64,000 nucleotides of DNA, taken from contig OZ277031.1 in NCBI GenBank assembly GCA_965613685.1, forward strand, positions 682,001-746,000, read 5' to 3'. Source of the stretch: Methylotenera oryzisoli_B. GTDB lineage: Bacteria > Pseudomonadota > Gammaproteobacteria > Burkholderiales > Methylophilaceae. Made by a program: the position numbers and the translations under genes. The notes below the pieces were generated by a model. That model was not told where the DNA came from, did no database searches, and worked only from the letters and a program-made list of their open reading frames with translations. Shown one piece after another: positions 1 to 7,957 of the stretch. Positions within the stretch are counted from its first letter, which is position 1. Each line of letters opens with the position of its first letter.

Positions 1-418
1 CGATGTGAAACAAGTATTTTTGACTGCGTTCTACCATGCGTCTAATGTAGTCTGGCCTTGTGCTGTACCATTTCTCGTGATTCGCAACCAAGTTAGAGGT
101 GGAGTCCGGCATGGCATAACCGTCTTTTATTCTTTGCCACAGGTCATCGCTGCTGATCACGATAACAGGAGTGGCTTCGTCGCTTAGATTGCGTAGGGAT
201 GGGTCTATGTTGACACCTTGTGAGTTAGCTGGCGTTTTTTTGTTTGCTGCGGCATCTGCCGAGCCTGGCTCTTTATTGCTGAGTTTGGTCGCTTCTTCAC
301 CGGTGACGGTGATTTCCTCCCCGATTACATTCGATTCAGCATAGCTAGCCGTGACCGGGAACAGTAGGCTGCTTGCTATAAGAAGGCGGGCGATAATGGG
401 GCTAAAAGAATTCGTCAA
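1..418 (-). CDS. mltD: Membrane-bound lytic murein transglycosylase D, N-terminal part (partial)
   Basis: The reading frame leaves the window at base 1, so only about 139 N-terminal residues are present. It begins with a hydrophobic signal-like stretch (around LLIASSLLFPVTASYA), followed by a low-complexity linker. Then comes the conserved start of the MltD domain: DLWQRIKDGYAMPD, a W-Y-x5-DYI block and SQKYLFHI. In MltD proteins this precedes the catalytic SLT domain and C-terminal LysM repeats, which would lie outside the window. The family cleaves peptidoglycan glycan strands with formation of 1,6-anhydromuramoyl ends. There is no ATG between the upstream in-frame stop and the signal segment. 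The TTG at 418-416 is the most sensible start, but no clear ribosome binding site supports it. It lies downstream of gloB on the same strand, a common proteobacterial arrangement. Confidence 0.8.
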   Translation of the reverse strand, partial: MTNSFSPIIARLLIASSLLFPVTASYAESNVIGEEITVTGEEATKLSNKEPGSADAAANKKTPANSQGVNIDPSLRNLSDEATPVIVISSDDLWQRIKDGYAMPDSTSNLVANHEKWYSTRPDYIRRMVERSQKYLFHI

Positions 419-497
419 TGATGGCTTAAGGTGTGAATGGGCGTGACAACTGCGGCTGTTTGCCCTGGTTGAATAAGACCGTATAGTAAAAAACAAT

Positions 498-538
498 GAC
501 CTTAAAGTCAAGGTTTAAGTATTTAATAATGACTTTAA
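498..538. repeat. AT-rich inverted repeats between gloB and mltD
   Basis: The 141-bp spacer between gloB and mltD holds ACCTT/AAGGT arms (499-503 and 510-514). It also holds a 9-bp perfect inverted repeat, TTAAAGTCA (502-510) with TGACTTTAA (530-538). This could be a regulator site or a hairpin in the mltD leader. No T-tract terminator is apparent. Confidence 0.3.
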
Positions 539-559
539 AATAATTATGTATATATATGA

Positions 560-1339
560 TTAATATACATTTCTTAATTCTCTTATTCTGCTAAAAACAG
601 CTAGCTCATCTGCCGAGTTTAAGCCGCTGCCGACTTGAATGCTAGCGATATGGCAGCGTAAAAAAGGATTGGTCGCGCGTTCCAGTTCGATGTTGGATGG
701 CAAGCTGGCTATGCCTTTGTCGCGTAGCGCTTGCGTGTCCAGCTTACGTTTTTGCAATGTGGGGTTGTTTGGCTCCAGGCTCAAGGCAAATTCAATGTTG
801 CGTAATGTGTATTCGTGAGTGCAATAGACTTGAGTGCTGCCGGCTAAGGCGGCTAAGCGTTTTAGCGAGTGGTGCATTTGCTCTGGCGTGCCTTCAAATA
901 AACGGCCGCAGCCGGCGCCAAACAAGGTGTCCCCACAAAACAGCCATTGATCGCCATGCTTGGTTTCAGTGTGGTAGGCCACATGGCCTAAGGTGTGCCC
1001 TGGCAAGTGCATGACGCTAAAATTTAGATCCAGGTCGGTTAGCTTTACCACCTGTGCGTCATCGACTGGTGTGTGCGCAAACGAGTAAGCCTCTAATTTT
1101 GGCGCATAAACGTCTATATCAGGATAGGCTTTCAGCAATTCGGCTACCCCGGCAATGTGGTCTTGATGGTGGTGGGTAATGAGTATGCCGCTTAGGCTAA
1201 GATTGAGTTGCTTGAGCGTTTGTATGACTGGCTGGGCGTCACCTGGATCAACGGCTACGGCTTGCTGGCCGTTGTGTATGAGCCAGATATAGTTATCCTT
1301 AAGTGCTGGAATGGGTATAATTTGAACATTATGATGCAT
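560..1339 (-). CDS. gloB: Hydroxyacylglutathione hydrolase (glyoxalase II)
   Basis: This metallo-beta-lactamase-fold enzyme hydrolyses S-D-lactoylglutathione to D-lactate and glutathione, completing methylglyoxal detoxification in the cytoplasm. The N-terminus IIPIPALKDNYIWLI and the metal motif THHHQDH (HxHxDH) are typical. Further metal ligands lie in GHTLGH and CGDTLFGAGCGRLFEG, and CTHEYT follows. The C-terminal HAGH domain ends near FSRIRELRNVY. The frame could extend to an ATG at 1375, but that would overlap the start of the divergent methyltransferase gene. The ATG at 1339 (MHHNVQIIPIP) gives 259 residues, the usual family length, so it is preferred. The gloB/methyltransferase/rnhA/dnaQ arrangement matches the E. 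coli gloB-yafS-rnhA-dnaQ locus. Confidence 0.93.
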   Translation of the reverse strand: MHHNVQIIPIPALKDNYIWLIHNGQQAVAVDPGDAQPVIQTLKQLNLSLSGILITHHHQDHIAGVAELLKAYPDIDVYAPKLEAYSFAHTPVDDAQVVKLTDLDLNFSVMHLPGHTLGHVAYHTETKHGDQWLFCGDTLFGAGCGRLFEGTPEQMHHSLKRLAALAGSTQVYCTHEYTLRNIEFALSLEPNNPTLQKRKLDTQALRDKGIASLPSNIELERATNPFLRCHIASIQVGSGLNSADELAVFSRIRELRNVY

Positions 1340-1368
1340 ACCCACTATCATTTGTTCTATACGATTAA

Positions 1369-2181
1369 ATGTCAATAGCAGCGGCGCCCATCCAAGATTG
1401 GTTCAAATCCACAGCAGGCGAGTATTTGCAAGCCAGCGAAAAACCCTTATTCGACCAAGCGGTATCCGATTTGTTTGGTTTTAATGCGCTGCAGGTAGGG
1501 TCTTTGCCGCTAGACTTGTTGGCTAACTCACGCATGCCCAATCGCTATAAAGCTTTAGCTGCTGAAGCCGTTGGCATGGTGAAGGGTGAGCATCAGGCTA
1601 ACGTGGTGTGCAGCGATGATTTTTTACCCTTTGCTGAAATGAGTTTGGATTTATTGCTTTTGCCGCACAGACTGGAGTTCAGTGATAGGCCACACCAAAC
1701 CTTGCGTGAGGCTACGCGCGTAATGATGCCAGATGGGCATTTGATTATTTCCGGCTTTAATCCCATCAGCACTTGGGGCGCGTGTGCGTTTATAAAAAAA
1801 CTGTTTTGTAAGCAGTTAAATTACCCATGGCATGCCCGCTTGATAGGCTTGAATCGTTTAAAGGATTGGTTAGCCTTGCTGGGTTTTGAGGTTATCACCG
1901 TGCGTAGCTGTTGCCATGTACCGCCGTTTGAAAATGTTGCTTGGCATAAGCGCCTGTTATTTATGGATAAGCTAGGTCAGCATGCCTTTTCGAGATTGGC
2001 AGGCGTCTATTTTATCGTGGCAAAAAAAAGCGTACCAGGCATGACGCCCATTAAACCGAATTGGAAGCAATCGGGCGCCACCAATATACTGACGGCCAGA
2101 CCCAAATCCATTGGCAGGCCATCTAAATCGCGAGACAAATTAAACCGTTTATCCAGAAAGACATTAGAAAAAACACCATGA
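1369..2181 (+). CDS. SAM-dependent methyltransferase (YafS-like)
   Basis: A 270-residue class I methyltransferase-like protein in the position of E. coli yafS, divergent from gloB and directly upstream of rnhA. The opening has the family-like W-F-x-S-T-A-G-E-Y-L pattern. The segment LPFAEMSLDLLLLPHRLEF followed by LREATRVMMPDGHLIISGFNP resembles the acidic strand and post-strand motifs of Methyltransf_11 proteins. The glycine-rich SAM loop is degenerate. The C-terminal 60 residues are basic (RPKSIGRPSKSRDKLNR) and may contact nucleic acid, which is inference. Its stop overlaps the rnhA start by four bases (ATGA), so the two are probably translationally coupled. The substrate is unknown. Confidence 0.8.
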   Translation: MSIAAAPIQDWFKSTAGEYLQASEKPLFDQAVSDLFGFNALQVGSLPLDLLANSRMPNRYKALAAEAVGMVKGEHQANVVCSDDFLPFAEMSLDLLLLPHRLEFSDRPHQTLREATRVMMPDGHLIISGFNPISTWGACAFIKKLFCKQLNYPWHARLIGLNRLKDWLALLGFEVITVRSCCHVPPFENVAWHKRLLFMDKLGQHAFSRLAGVYFIVAKKSVPGMTPIKPNWKQSGATNILTARPKSIGRPSKSRDKLNRLSRKTLEKTP

Positions 2182-2639
2182 GTACGACTAAAGCAGTGGA
2201 GATTTATGCCGATGGGGCATGTAAGGGCAACCCAGGTCCAGGCGGCTGGGGTGCTTGGATTAGTTACGCAGGCCAAGAAAAAGAACTGTTTGGTGGCGAA
2301 TTGCTTACCACCAATAACCGCATGGAGTTAACTGCGGTGATACGCGCCCTTGAAGCGCTAAATCGCAGCTGCCATGCAAAGGTTTACACTGATTCGGTTT
2401 ACGTGCAGAAAGGCATTTCCGAATGGATAGTCGGCTGGAAAGCCAGGAATTGGCGTACTGCAGATAAAAAGCCGGTGAAAAACGATGATTTATGGCGCAT
2501 TTTAGATGGCCTAGCCCAGCAGCATACTGTGCAATGGATATGGGTTAAAGGGCATGCCGGCAATGTTGGTAATGAGCGGGCTGACAGTTTGGCTAATAAG
2601 GGCGTGGAGCAGGTTTTACAGGAGGCATTATCAACATGA
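2178..2639 (+). CDS. rnhA: Ribonuclease HI
   Basis: RNase HI degrades the RNA strand of RNA:DNA hybrids such as R-loops and primer remnants. At 153 residues it has the normal length. The four catalytic acidic residues are visible: Asp in IYADGACKGNPGPGGWG, Glu in NNRMELTAVI, Asp in VYTDSVYV and Asp in GNERADSLANKG. The basic protrusion (WKARNWRTADKKPVKN) used for substrate binding is present. The gene overlaps the upstream methyltransferase gene and the downstream dnaQ gene by ATGA quadruplets, making a tightly coupled three-gene unit. Confidence 0.97.
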   Translation: MSTTKAVEIYADGACKGNPGPGGWGAWISYAGQEKELFGGELLTTNNRMELTAVIRALEALNRSCHAKVYTDSVYVQKGISEWIVGWKARNWRTADKKPVKNDDLWRILDGLAQQHTVQWIWVKGHAGNVGNERADSLANKGVEQVLQEALST

Positions 2640-3346
2640 GGCAAATCTTTTTAGATACGGAAACCACCGGTTTGTATCATGCACAAGGCCATAGGGTGAT
2701 AGAGATTGCCGCGGTTGAGGTGGTCAACCGCCGATTAACCAAACAGCATTTTCATTATTACCTCAATCCCGATCGTGAAATAGACCAAGGCGCACAAGAA
2801 GTGCACGGCATTTCATTGGAATTTTTACAGGACAAGCCGCGCTTTCCTGACATCGTTAATGAGTTGCTGGATTTCATTGCCGATGCCGAGCTGATTATGC
2901 ATAACGCACCCTTTGACGTGGGGTTTTTAAATTCCGAACTGGGTTTAATTGAGCAAAAGCCTTTAGAGAGCATCGTCGCTAAGGTGACCGATACGCTTAA
3001 AATAGCCAAAGAAATGCGCCCAGGTCAGCGTAATAGTTTGGATGCCTTGTGTCGGCATTTTGGCATAGACAACTCTAAACGTACCTTGCACGGTGCTTTG
3101 TTGGATGCGGAGTTGTTAGCTGATGTCTACATGGCCATGACGCGCGGGCAAGACAGTCTGATGATCAGCATGGATCAGCCTCAAACAATGCTTGCGGTGG
3201 AACCTAAGGCTGCGTTTAATCAAGCTGGCATCGTTAAATTAGCGAATGCTACTGAGCTTGAAGCGCATGCGGCTTATCTAGTAGCATTGGATAAATCCGG
3301 TGATTGCTTATGGGCTGCTTTGGAATCAACAACAATTGAAAAATAA
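2636..3346 (+). CDS. dnaQ: DNA polymerase III epsilon subunit (proofreading 3'-5' exonuclease)
   Basis: This is the proofreading subunit of the replicative polymerase core. The three DEDDh exonuclease motifs are present: FLDTETTGL (Exo I), HNAPFDVGFLNSEL (Exo II) and HGALLDAELLADVY (Exo III, with catalytic His and Asp). The C-terminal tail after about residue 180, which in E. coli binds the alpha subunit, is present but divergent. Length is 236 residues against 243 in E. coli. It is coupled to rnhA by a 4-base overlap, as in many gammaproteobacteria and betaproteobacteria. Confidence 0.95.
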   Translation: MRQIFLDTETTGLYHAQGHRVIEIAAVEVVNRRLTKQHFHYYLNPDREIDQGAQEVHGISLEFLQDKPRFPDIVNELLDFIADAELIMHNAPFDVGFLNSELGLIEQKPLESIVAKVTDTLKIAKEMRPGQRNSLDALCRHFGIDNSKRTLHGALLDAELLADVYMAMTRGQDSLMISMDQPQTMLAVEPKAAFNQAGIVKLANATELEAHAAYLVALDKSGDCLWAALESTTIEK

Positions 3347-3359
3347 GAAAGTAATCTGC

Positions 3360-4445
3360 ATGAATAAAACAATTTTGGTAACCGGTGGGGCAGGCTTTAT
3401 TGGCGCTAATTTCGTGCTCGAATGGTTGCGTTTGGGATTGGGCCGTGTGGTGAATTTGGACAAGTTGACTTATGCCGGGAATTTGGAAAATTTAACGGCG
3501 GTACAACATAATCCACGGCATATTTTCGTGCATGGCGACATAGGGGATCAGGCGCTGCTGAGCAAATTATTGCATGAGTATCAGCCGACCGCTATCGTCA
3601 ATTTTGCGGCCGAAAGCCATGTAGACAGATCCATACACGGCCCTGAAGATTTCATTCAAACCAATGTAGTGGGCACCTTTCATTTATTGGAAGCCGTGCG
3701 GGCTTATTGGACACAATTAAGCACAGCAGACCGTCAGGCTTGGCGTTTTTTGCATGTCTCCACGGATGAAGTGTACGGCTCTTTAACGCCCGATGCGGCG
3801 GCTTTTACTGAGCAGCATGCCTATGCTCCGAATAGCCCTTATTCTGCCTCCAAGGCGGCATCCGATCACCTAGTCCGTGCTTACCATCACACCTATGGCA
3901 TGCCAACGCTCACGACCAATTGTTCCAACAATTATGGGCCACACCATTTCCCAGAAAAATTAATTCCTTTGGTGATACACAATGCTTTAACTGGGAAAGC
4001 TTTGCCAATTTACGGTAGCGGTCTACAGATACGCGATTGGCTATATGTAACCGATCACTGTGCGGCAATACGCAGGGTCTTAGAGGCCGGACAAGTGGGC
4101 GAGGTATACAACGTCGGTGGTTGGAACGAGATGGCCAATATAGACGTGGTTAAAACCTTATGCCGTATATTGGATGCCAAAAAACCGCGATCAGATGGCC
4201 AATCGTATGCCGAGCAAATTAGCTTTGTGGAAGACAGGTTGGGTCACGATCAACGCTACGCCATTGATGCCAGCAAGCTGCACCAAGAATTAGGCTGGAA
4301 GCCAGCAGAAAGTTTTGACACTGGGATAGAAAAAACGGTTGACTGGTATTTGGCAAACCAAGCCTGGGTAAACAATGTCACCAGCGGCGATTACCGCCAT
4401 TGGGTAGCCAAGCATTACGCCGAGCGCGGTGAAGAGCTAGCTTAA
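3360..4445 (+). CDS. rfbB: dTDP-glucose 4,6-dehydratase
   Basis: This extended short-chain dehydrogenase converts dTDP-D-glucose to dTDP-4-keto-6-deoxy-D-glucose, the second step of dTDP-L-rhamnose and related sugar synthesis for surface polysaccharide. The NAD-binding motif TGGAGFIG is at the N-terminus. The catalytic Thr-Asp-Glu is in HVSTDEVYGSL and the Tyr-Lys pair in YSASKAASDHL. The motif NNYGPHHFPEKLIPL and the C-terminal HDQRYAIDASK are typical. The frame opens earlier inside dnaQ, but the ATG at 3360 (MNKTILVTGG) is the family start and gives 361 residues. No rfbA, rfbC or rfbD is visible in the window. Its 3' end overlaps the convergent queD by 9 bases. Confidence 0.93.
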   Translation: MNKTILVTGGAGFIGANFVLEWLRLGLGRVVNLDKLTYAGNLENLTAVQHNPRHIFVHGDIGDQALLSKLLHEYQPTAIVNFAAESHVDRSIHGPEDFIQTNVVGTFHLLEAVRAYWTQLSTADRQAWRFLHVSTDEVYGSLTPDAAAFTEQHAYAPNSPYSASKAASDHLVRAYHHTYGMPTLTTNCSNNYGPHHFPEKLIPLVIHNALTGKALPIYGSGLQIRDWLYVTDHCAAIRRVLEAGQVGEVYNVGGWNEMANIDVVKTLCRILDAKKPRSDGQSYAEQISFVEDRLGHDQRYAIDASKLHQELGWKPAESFDTGIEKTVDWYLANQAWVNNVTSGDYRHWVAKHYAERGEELA

Positions 4446-4877
4446 GGCATCGGCCCAATTGTTAGGGGTTTCGTATAAGCGCACTTTTTCTAACTTTAAG
4501 TGCGTGCCATAGCTGTCCAAATAGCGATTTTTAAGAATTTTAAATGCTTCATTGGCCATGTTTTCAGCCGTTGGTACGGTGGGGAAAATGACGGTTTTAT
4601 GCTTAGTCAGGCTGTTTAAAAAATTCAGCACTTCAGTGTCGTCTTGATAGACCAGAAAAGCATGATCCCAAACATCCACCACGGCAGATTTGGCAATCGC
4701 TTTTACCTCAGAAAAATCCATCACCATGCCGTTTTCGGATGCGCCAGCTTGACTTATGATGTCGCCAGACAAGGTTATTTCAATGGCGTAGCGGTGACCA
4801 TGCAAGTTCTTACATTGGCTTTTATGGCTGGGAATGCGGTGGCCGGCATCAAATTCTAGGCGGGTGGTAATTTGCAT
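4437..4877 (-). CDS. queD: 6-carboxy-5,6,7,8-tetrahydropterin synthase
   Basis: This enzyme converts 7,8-dihydroneopterin triphosphate to 6-carboxytetrahydropterin, an early step of queuosine (7-deazaguanine) synthesis. The pterin synthase signature is clear: zinc histidines in FDAGHRIP and in NLHGHRYAIEI, and the catalytic Cys in SQCKNLHGH. MVMDFSEVK and PTAENMANEAF follow, and a Glu that would bind the pterin lies in KLEKVRLYETPNN. Length is 146 residues. queG (epoxyqueuosine reductase), which acts at the end of the same pathway, lies at 56-57 kb. Confidence 0.93.
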   Translation of the reverse strand: MQITTRLEFDAGHRIPSHKSQCKNLHGHRYAIEITLSGDIISQAGASENGMVMDFSEVKAIAKSAVVDVWDHAFLVYQDDTEVLNFLNSLTKHKTVIFPTVPTAENMANEAFKILKNRYLDSYGTHLKLEKVRLYETPNNWADALS

Positions 4878-4955
4878 GATCTGCTACTTGAAAAAAGAAT
4901 GAAACGATTATACGCCATCTGCAGGCATTTTTTTTAGCCTGTGATCCATGCTGGC

Positions 4956-5858
4956 TTAATGCTCGATTTCAGCGCGCAATAACTGGTAAATGGCTAATCT
5001 TTCTTGGCTGATCTTGCCTTCCAGCATAGCCTGCTTGATAGCGCAGTCAGGCTCCTGCGTGTGTTTGCAGTTGCTAAATCGGCATAAACCTAAATGCGGC
5101 CTAAATTCAATAAACGCGTGTTCTAATTCGTCTGTGCTGAGGTGGTGTAAGCCAAATTCTTGTAAGCCAGGTGAATCTATCAGCTGGCTGTGCGCGTCCA
5201 AATGGTATAAATGGGCAGCGGTGGTGGTGTGTTTGCCGCTGTCTAAACTCATGCTGACTTCTCTGGTACGCACCGCTTCTTCGGGTAGCAAGGCATTAAT
5301 CATAGTGGATTTTCCCATGCCGGATTGGCCTACTAAAATGCTGGCTTCACCTTGCAAATAGGGCCTGAGACTGGAAATATCCTCTTTGGCTGACAGTGTC
5401 AGCACCCGATAACCTAAAGCGCTGTACAGGCCAAGTTTTTGCTTGGCTTGCGAGCTGTCATCCAAGTCACATTTATTAAGCACTATGAGCGGTTTAATAT
5501 GCGCTGCTTCGGCCGCAATCAAGCAGCGGTTTAATAAGGCTTCGTAAAAGCTAGGCTGCGTGGCTAACACAATAATGATTTGCGTTACGTTGGCTGCCAG
5601 CATTTTGCTTTTGTAGGCATTGCTGCGGTACAGCAAGGTCTTGCGCGGCAGGGTGCTATCGATCACGCCTTCGTGCTTGTCGGTCAGTTGCAGTTGCACC
5701 CTGTCGCCGCAGGCTAGATCGGTTTTTTTGCCTCGGGTCACGCAGCTGATGCGTTTTTTATCCGGCAATTCAATTTGATAGCGCTTGCCGTACGCTGCAA
5801 CCACGGTGCCTTGTAATGGCGCAATGAATCTAGTCTGGGTAGAGGTGGTGTCGGTCAA
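4956..5858 (-). CDS. rsgA: Ribosome small subunit maturation GTPase RsgA
   Basis: RsgA is a circularly permuted GTPase that checks late 30S subunit maturation. An N-terminal OB fold (about residues 10-70) comes first. The GTPase motifs then appear in permuted order: NKCDL (G4), the P-loop GQSGMGKST (G1) and DSPGLQEFG (G3). The C-terminal zinc domain carries Cys-x4-Cys-x-His-x5-Cys in CRFSNCKHTQEPDC. Length of 300 residues is typical. Downstream on the same strand is queD; upstream is the M48 peptidase gene, 65 bases away. Confidence 0.95.
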   Translation of the reverse strand: MTDTTSTQTRFIAPLQGTVVAAYGKRYQIELPDKKRISCVTRGKKTDLACGDRVQLQLTDKHEGVIDSTLPRKTLLYRSNAYKSKMLAANVTQIIIVLATQPSFYEALLNRCLIAAEAAHIKPLIVLNKCDLDDSSQAKQKLGLYSALGYRVLTLSAKEDISSLRPYLQGEASILVGQSGMGKSTMINALLPEEAVRTREVSMSLDSGKHTTTAAHLYHLDAHSQLIDSPGLQEFGLHHLSTDELEHAFIEFRPHLGLCRFSNCKHTQEPDCAIKQAMLEGKISQERLAIYQLLRAEIEH

Positions 5859-5923
5859 AAGGCTGGCGGTCAGATTAAAGTCTGTACAAATTAAATTTAA
5901 GTGCTGGCATTATGCGCCAAAAA

Positions 5924-7168
5924 TTAGCTACTGAAGGTAGCCAGTTTAGCTATCCTTGTGCTGGCCGGCGGATGCGAGTCATAGAAGGCAGAATGCAAGG
6001 GGTCTGGCGTTAAGGTGGCAGCATTGTCACGGTAAAGTTTAACTAATGCACTCACCAAATCCTTAGCGCTGGCTTGTTTGGCCGCATACGCATCGGCCTC
6101 AAATTCATTTTTACGTGAATAACTGGCCATGGCCGGGCGCAATAAAAATAAAAATACCGGTGAAACCAACAAGAACAGCATCAAAGCCATGTAATTGCTA
6201 GCGTTCTGCACGCCTAGGCCAGTATAAAACCAGGGTTGCTGCATGAGCCAGCCAAGTAAGGCTAGGCCTAGAAAGCTGACGGAGAACAACATGATTATGC
6301 GTTTGATAACGTGATGGTGTTTAAAGTGGCCTAATTCGTGGGCCAAAACCGACTCTATTTCATCGGTGTTTAAGCGTGCCAACAAGGTGTCAAAGAACAC
6401 CACCCGTTTTGATGCACCAAAGCCGGTGAAATAGGCATTGCCATGACTGCTGCGAGTTGAGCCGTCCATGACAAACAGGCCTTGCGATTTAAAGCCACAC
6501 TTAGTCAATAGCGATTCAATGCGTGTTTTTAATTGCTCGTCATGCAATGGGCTAAATTTATTAAATAATGGCGCGATGAAGCTGGGGTAAACCGCTAGCA
6601 TAATGAGGTTAAAGGCGCTCCAGGCAAACCATAAATACAGCCACCAATAGGCGCCGGCACCTTGCATCAACCAAAGCGCTAGCAACAAGATAGGGCCGCC
6701 TAAAGCCAGCCCTAATAGGCCGTGTTTGATTAGGTCAGCCAGGAACATGGCAACCGTCATTTTGTTAAAGCCAAATTTTCCGTCGATGACAAATGTTTTG
6801 TAATAATCAAAAGGCAAATCAATTAAGCTAGTCAATAACATGGCGCTGCAAATCACCGCTACGCCTCGTATGATGGCTTGATCCGCAAACAACTGTTGCC
6901 AAAAGTTATCCATGCTTTGTAAGCCCCCACCTAAGGTTAAAGCTAGTAACAGCAGGGTCTGCACCAAGCCCTCGCTTAAGCCCAATTTGGATTTGGCCGC
7001 AGTGTAGTCAGCCGCTTTTTGGTGCGCATCCAGTGTGATGGTGGCGCTAAAAGCTACCGGCACTTGATCTCGATGTTGTTGCACGTGGCGGATATGCCTG
7101 CCCGCAAGCCAAAGGCGTATCATCGTTGAGGCAATCACTAAGCCAATAAATGTAAGGGTAAAGGTCAT
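5924..7168 (-). CDS. M48 family zinc metallopeptidase (Ste24/CAAX protease-like), integral membrane
   Basis: A membrane zinc endopeptidase related to yeast Ste24p, probably acting on membrane-associated or misfolded proteins; the bacterial substrate is not known. The N-terminal CAAX-prenyl-protease-1 N domain includes several hydrophobic segments. The catalytic HExxH occurs in VLAHELGHFKHHH, with a third ligand Glu in RKNEFEADAYAAKQ. Membrane segments flank the active site (for example FSVSFLGLALLGWL and FLLVSPVFLFLLR). The frame can begin at 7210, but the ATG at 7168 (MTFTLTFIGLVIAS) puts a signal-anchor at the start, as in relatives. Neither start has a strong ribosome binding site. It is divergent from orn, about 100 bases apart. 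Confidence 0.88.
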   Translation of the reverse strand: MTFTLTFIGLVIASTMIRLWLAGRHIRHVQQHRDQVPVAFSATITLDAHQKAADYTAAKSKLGLSEGLVQTLLLLALTLGGGLQSMDNFWQQLFADQAIIRGVAVICSAMLLTSLIDLPFDYYKTFVIDGKFGFNKMTVAMFLADLIKHGLLGLALGGPILLLALWLMQGAGAYWWLYLWFAWSAFNLIMLAVYPSFIAPLFNKFSPLHDEQLKTRIESLLTKCGFKSQGLFVMDGSTRSSHGNAYFTGFGASKRVVFFDTLLARLNTDEIESVLAHELGHFKHHHVIKRIIMLFSVSFLGLALLGWLMQQPWFYTGLGVQNASNYMALMLFLLVSPVFLFLLRPAMASYSRKNEFEADAYAAKQASAKDLVSALVKLYRDNAATLTPDPLHSAFYDSHPPASTRIAKLATFSS

Positions 7169-7268
7169 GGTTAAGTCAAGTTCGGTTAATATGTTGCCAT
7201 TGTGAAGCATAAGCAGGCGTATGTTTCATTGTTATTGGTATAAAACACACATTTTAATGGAAATCATG

Positions 7269-7829
7269 ATGGCGGAAATAGCGAGTAGCACTAATCAGAA
7301 CAATTTAATTTGGCTGGACATGGAGATGAGTGGTCTGTTGCCCGATTCAGACCGCATATTGGAATTGGCGGCCGTGGTCACCGATGCCGAATTAAACGTC
7401 CTAGCCGAATCGCCGGTTTTGGTTATACACCAAAGTGATGCGGTTTTAGATGGCATGGATGCATGGAATAAAGGCGCACACGGCCGTTCAGGTTTGATCC
7501 AAAAAGTAAAAGACTCTAGCCTGGATGAGGAGCAAGCCAGTTTGCAAATGCTGGTATTTTTGAAAAATTGGGTCCCGGCCGCTAAATCGCCCATGTGCGG
7601 CAATTCCATATGCCAGGACCGCCGCTTCATGGCGCGCTTTATGCCGGACTTGGAAAAGTATTTTCACTACCGCAATCTGGATGTCAGCGTGTTTAAAGAG
7701 TTGGCGCGCCGCTGGAAGCCTGAAATATACTCGGGCTTTAAAAAAGCCAGCAAACACGAAGCCTTGGCCGACATCTACGAATCCATAGACGAATTAAAAT
7801 ACTACCGCGAACATTTCATCGTTAAATAA
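7269..7829 (+). CDS. orn: Oligoribonuclease
   Basis: This 3'-5' exoribonuclease of the DEDDh family removes the last 2-5 nucleotide fragments from RNA decay, and degrades pGpG from cyclic-di-GMP turnover. It shows WLDMEMSGLLPDSDRILELA (Exo I), GNSICQDRRFM (Exo II) and KHEALADIYESIDEL (Exo III), ending YYREHFI as usual. The frame extends to 7221, but the ATG at 7269 gives 186 residues, close to E. coli Orn (181), so it is preferred. A GGAA lies 7-10 bases upstream. The divergent neighbour is the M48 peptidase, whereas E. coli has rsgA beside orn; here rsgA is one gene further away. Confidence 0.95.
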   Translation: MAEIASSTNQNNLIWLDMEMSGLLPDSDRILELAAVVTDAELNVLAESPVLVIHQSDAVLDGMDAWNKGAHGRSGLIQKVKDSSLDEEQASLQMLVFLKNWVPAAKSPMCGNSICQDRRFMARFMPDLEKYFHYRNLDVSVFKELARRWKPEIYSGFKKASKHEALADIYESIDELKYYREHFIVK

Positions 7830-7833
7830 ACGG

Positions 7834-7865
7834 TAGAAAAAAGAGGGCGCCCATTAAGGCGCCCC
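7834..7865 (-). terminator. Intrinsic terminator for glgA (minus strand)
   Basis: Read on the minus strand, a GC-rich hairpin (arms GGCGCCC and GGGCGCC, 7845-7864, short AT loop) is followed by a T-rich run, the complement of the A-tract at 7837-7842. It fits termination of leftward transcription from glgA. Confidence 0.7.
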
Positions 7866-7876
7866 GGAGGAGGAGA

Positions 7877-7902
7877 ATAACAGCTTTGGAGAAGCTTGTT
7901 AT
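7877..7902. terminator. Second hairpin between orn and glgA
   Basis: ATAACAGCTT (7877-7886) pairs with AAGCTTGTTAT (7892-7902) around a 5-base loop, with one bulged base. There is no T-tract in either direction, so it may act as a 3' stabilising hairpin rather than a terminator by itself. Confidence 0.4.
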
Positions 7903-7957
7903 TAGTAAAGCATTTAGCGTGCCAAGTTTACTGTCCCATTAAAAATTTGCTACTTTG

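Noticed and set aside
5..187. A 60-codon plus-strand frame at the window edge
   Set aside because: It is antisense to the conserved start of the MltD domain on the minus strand.
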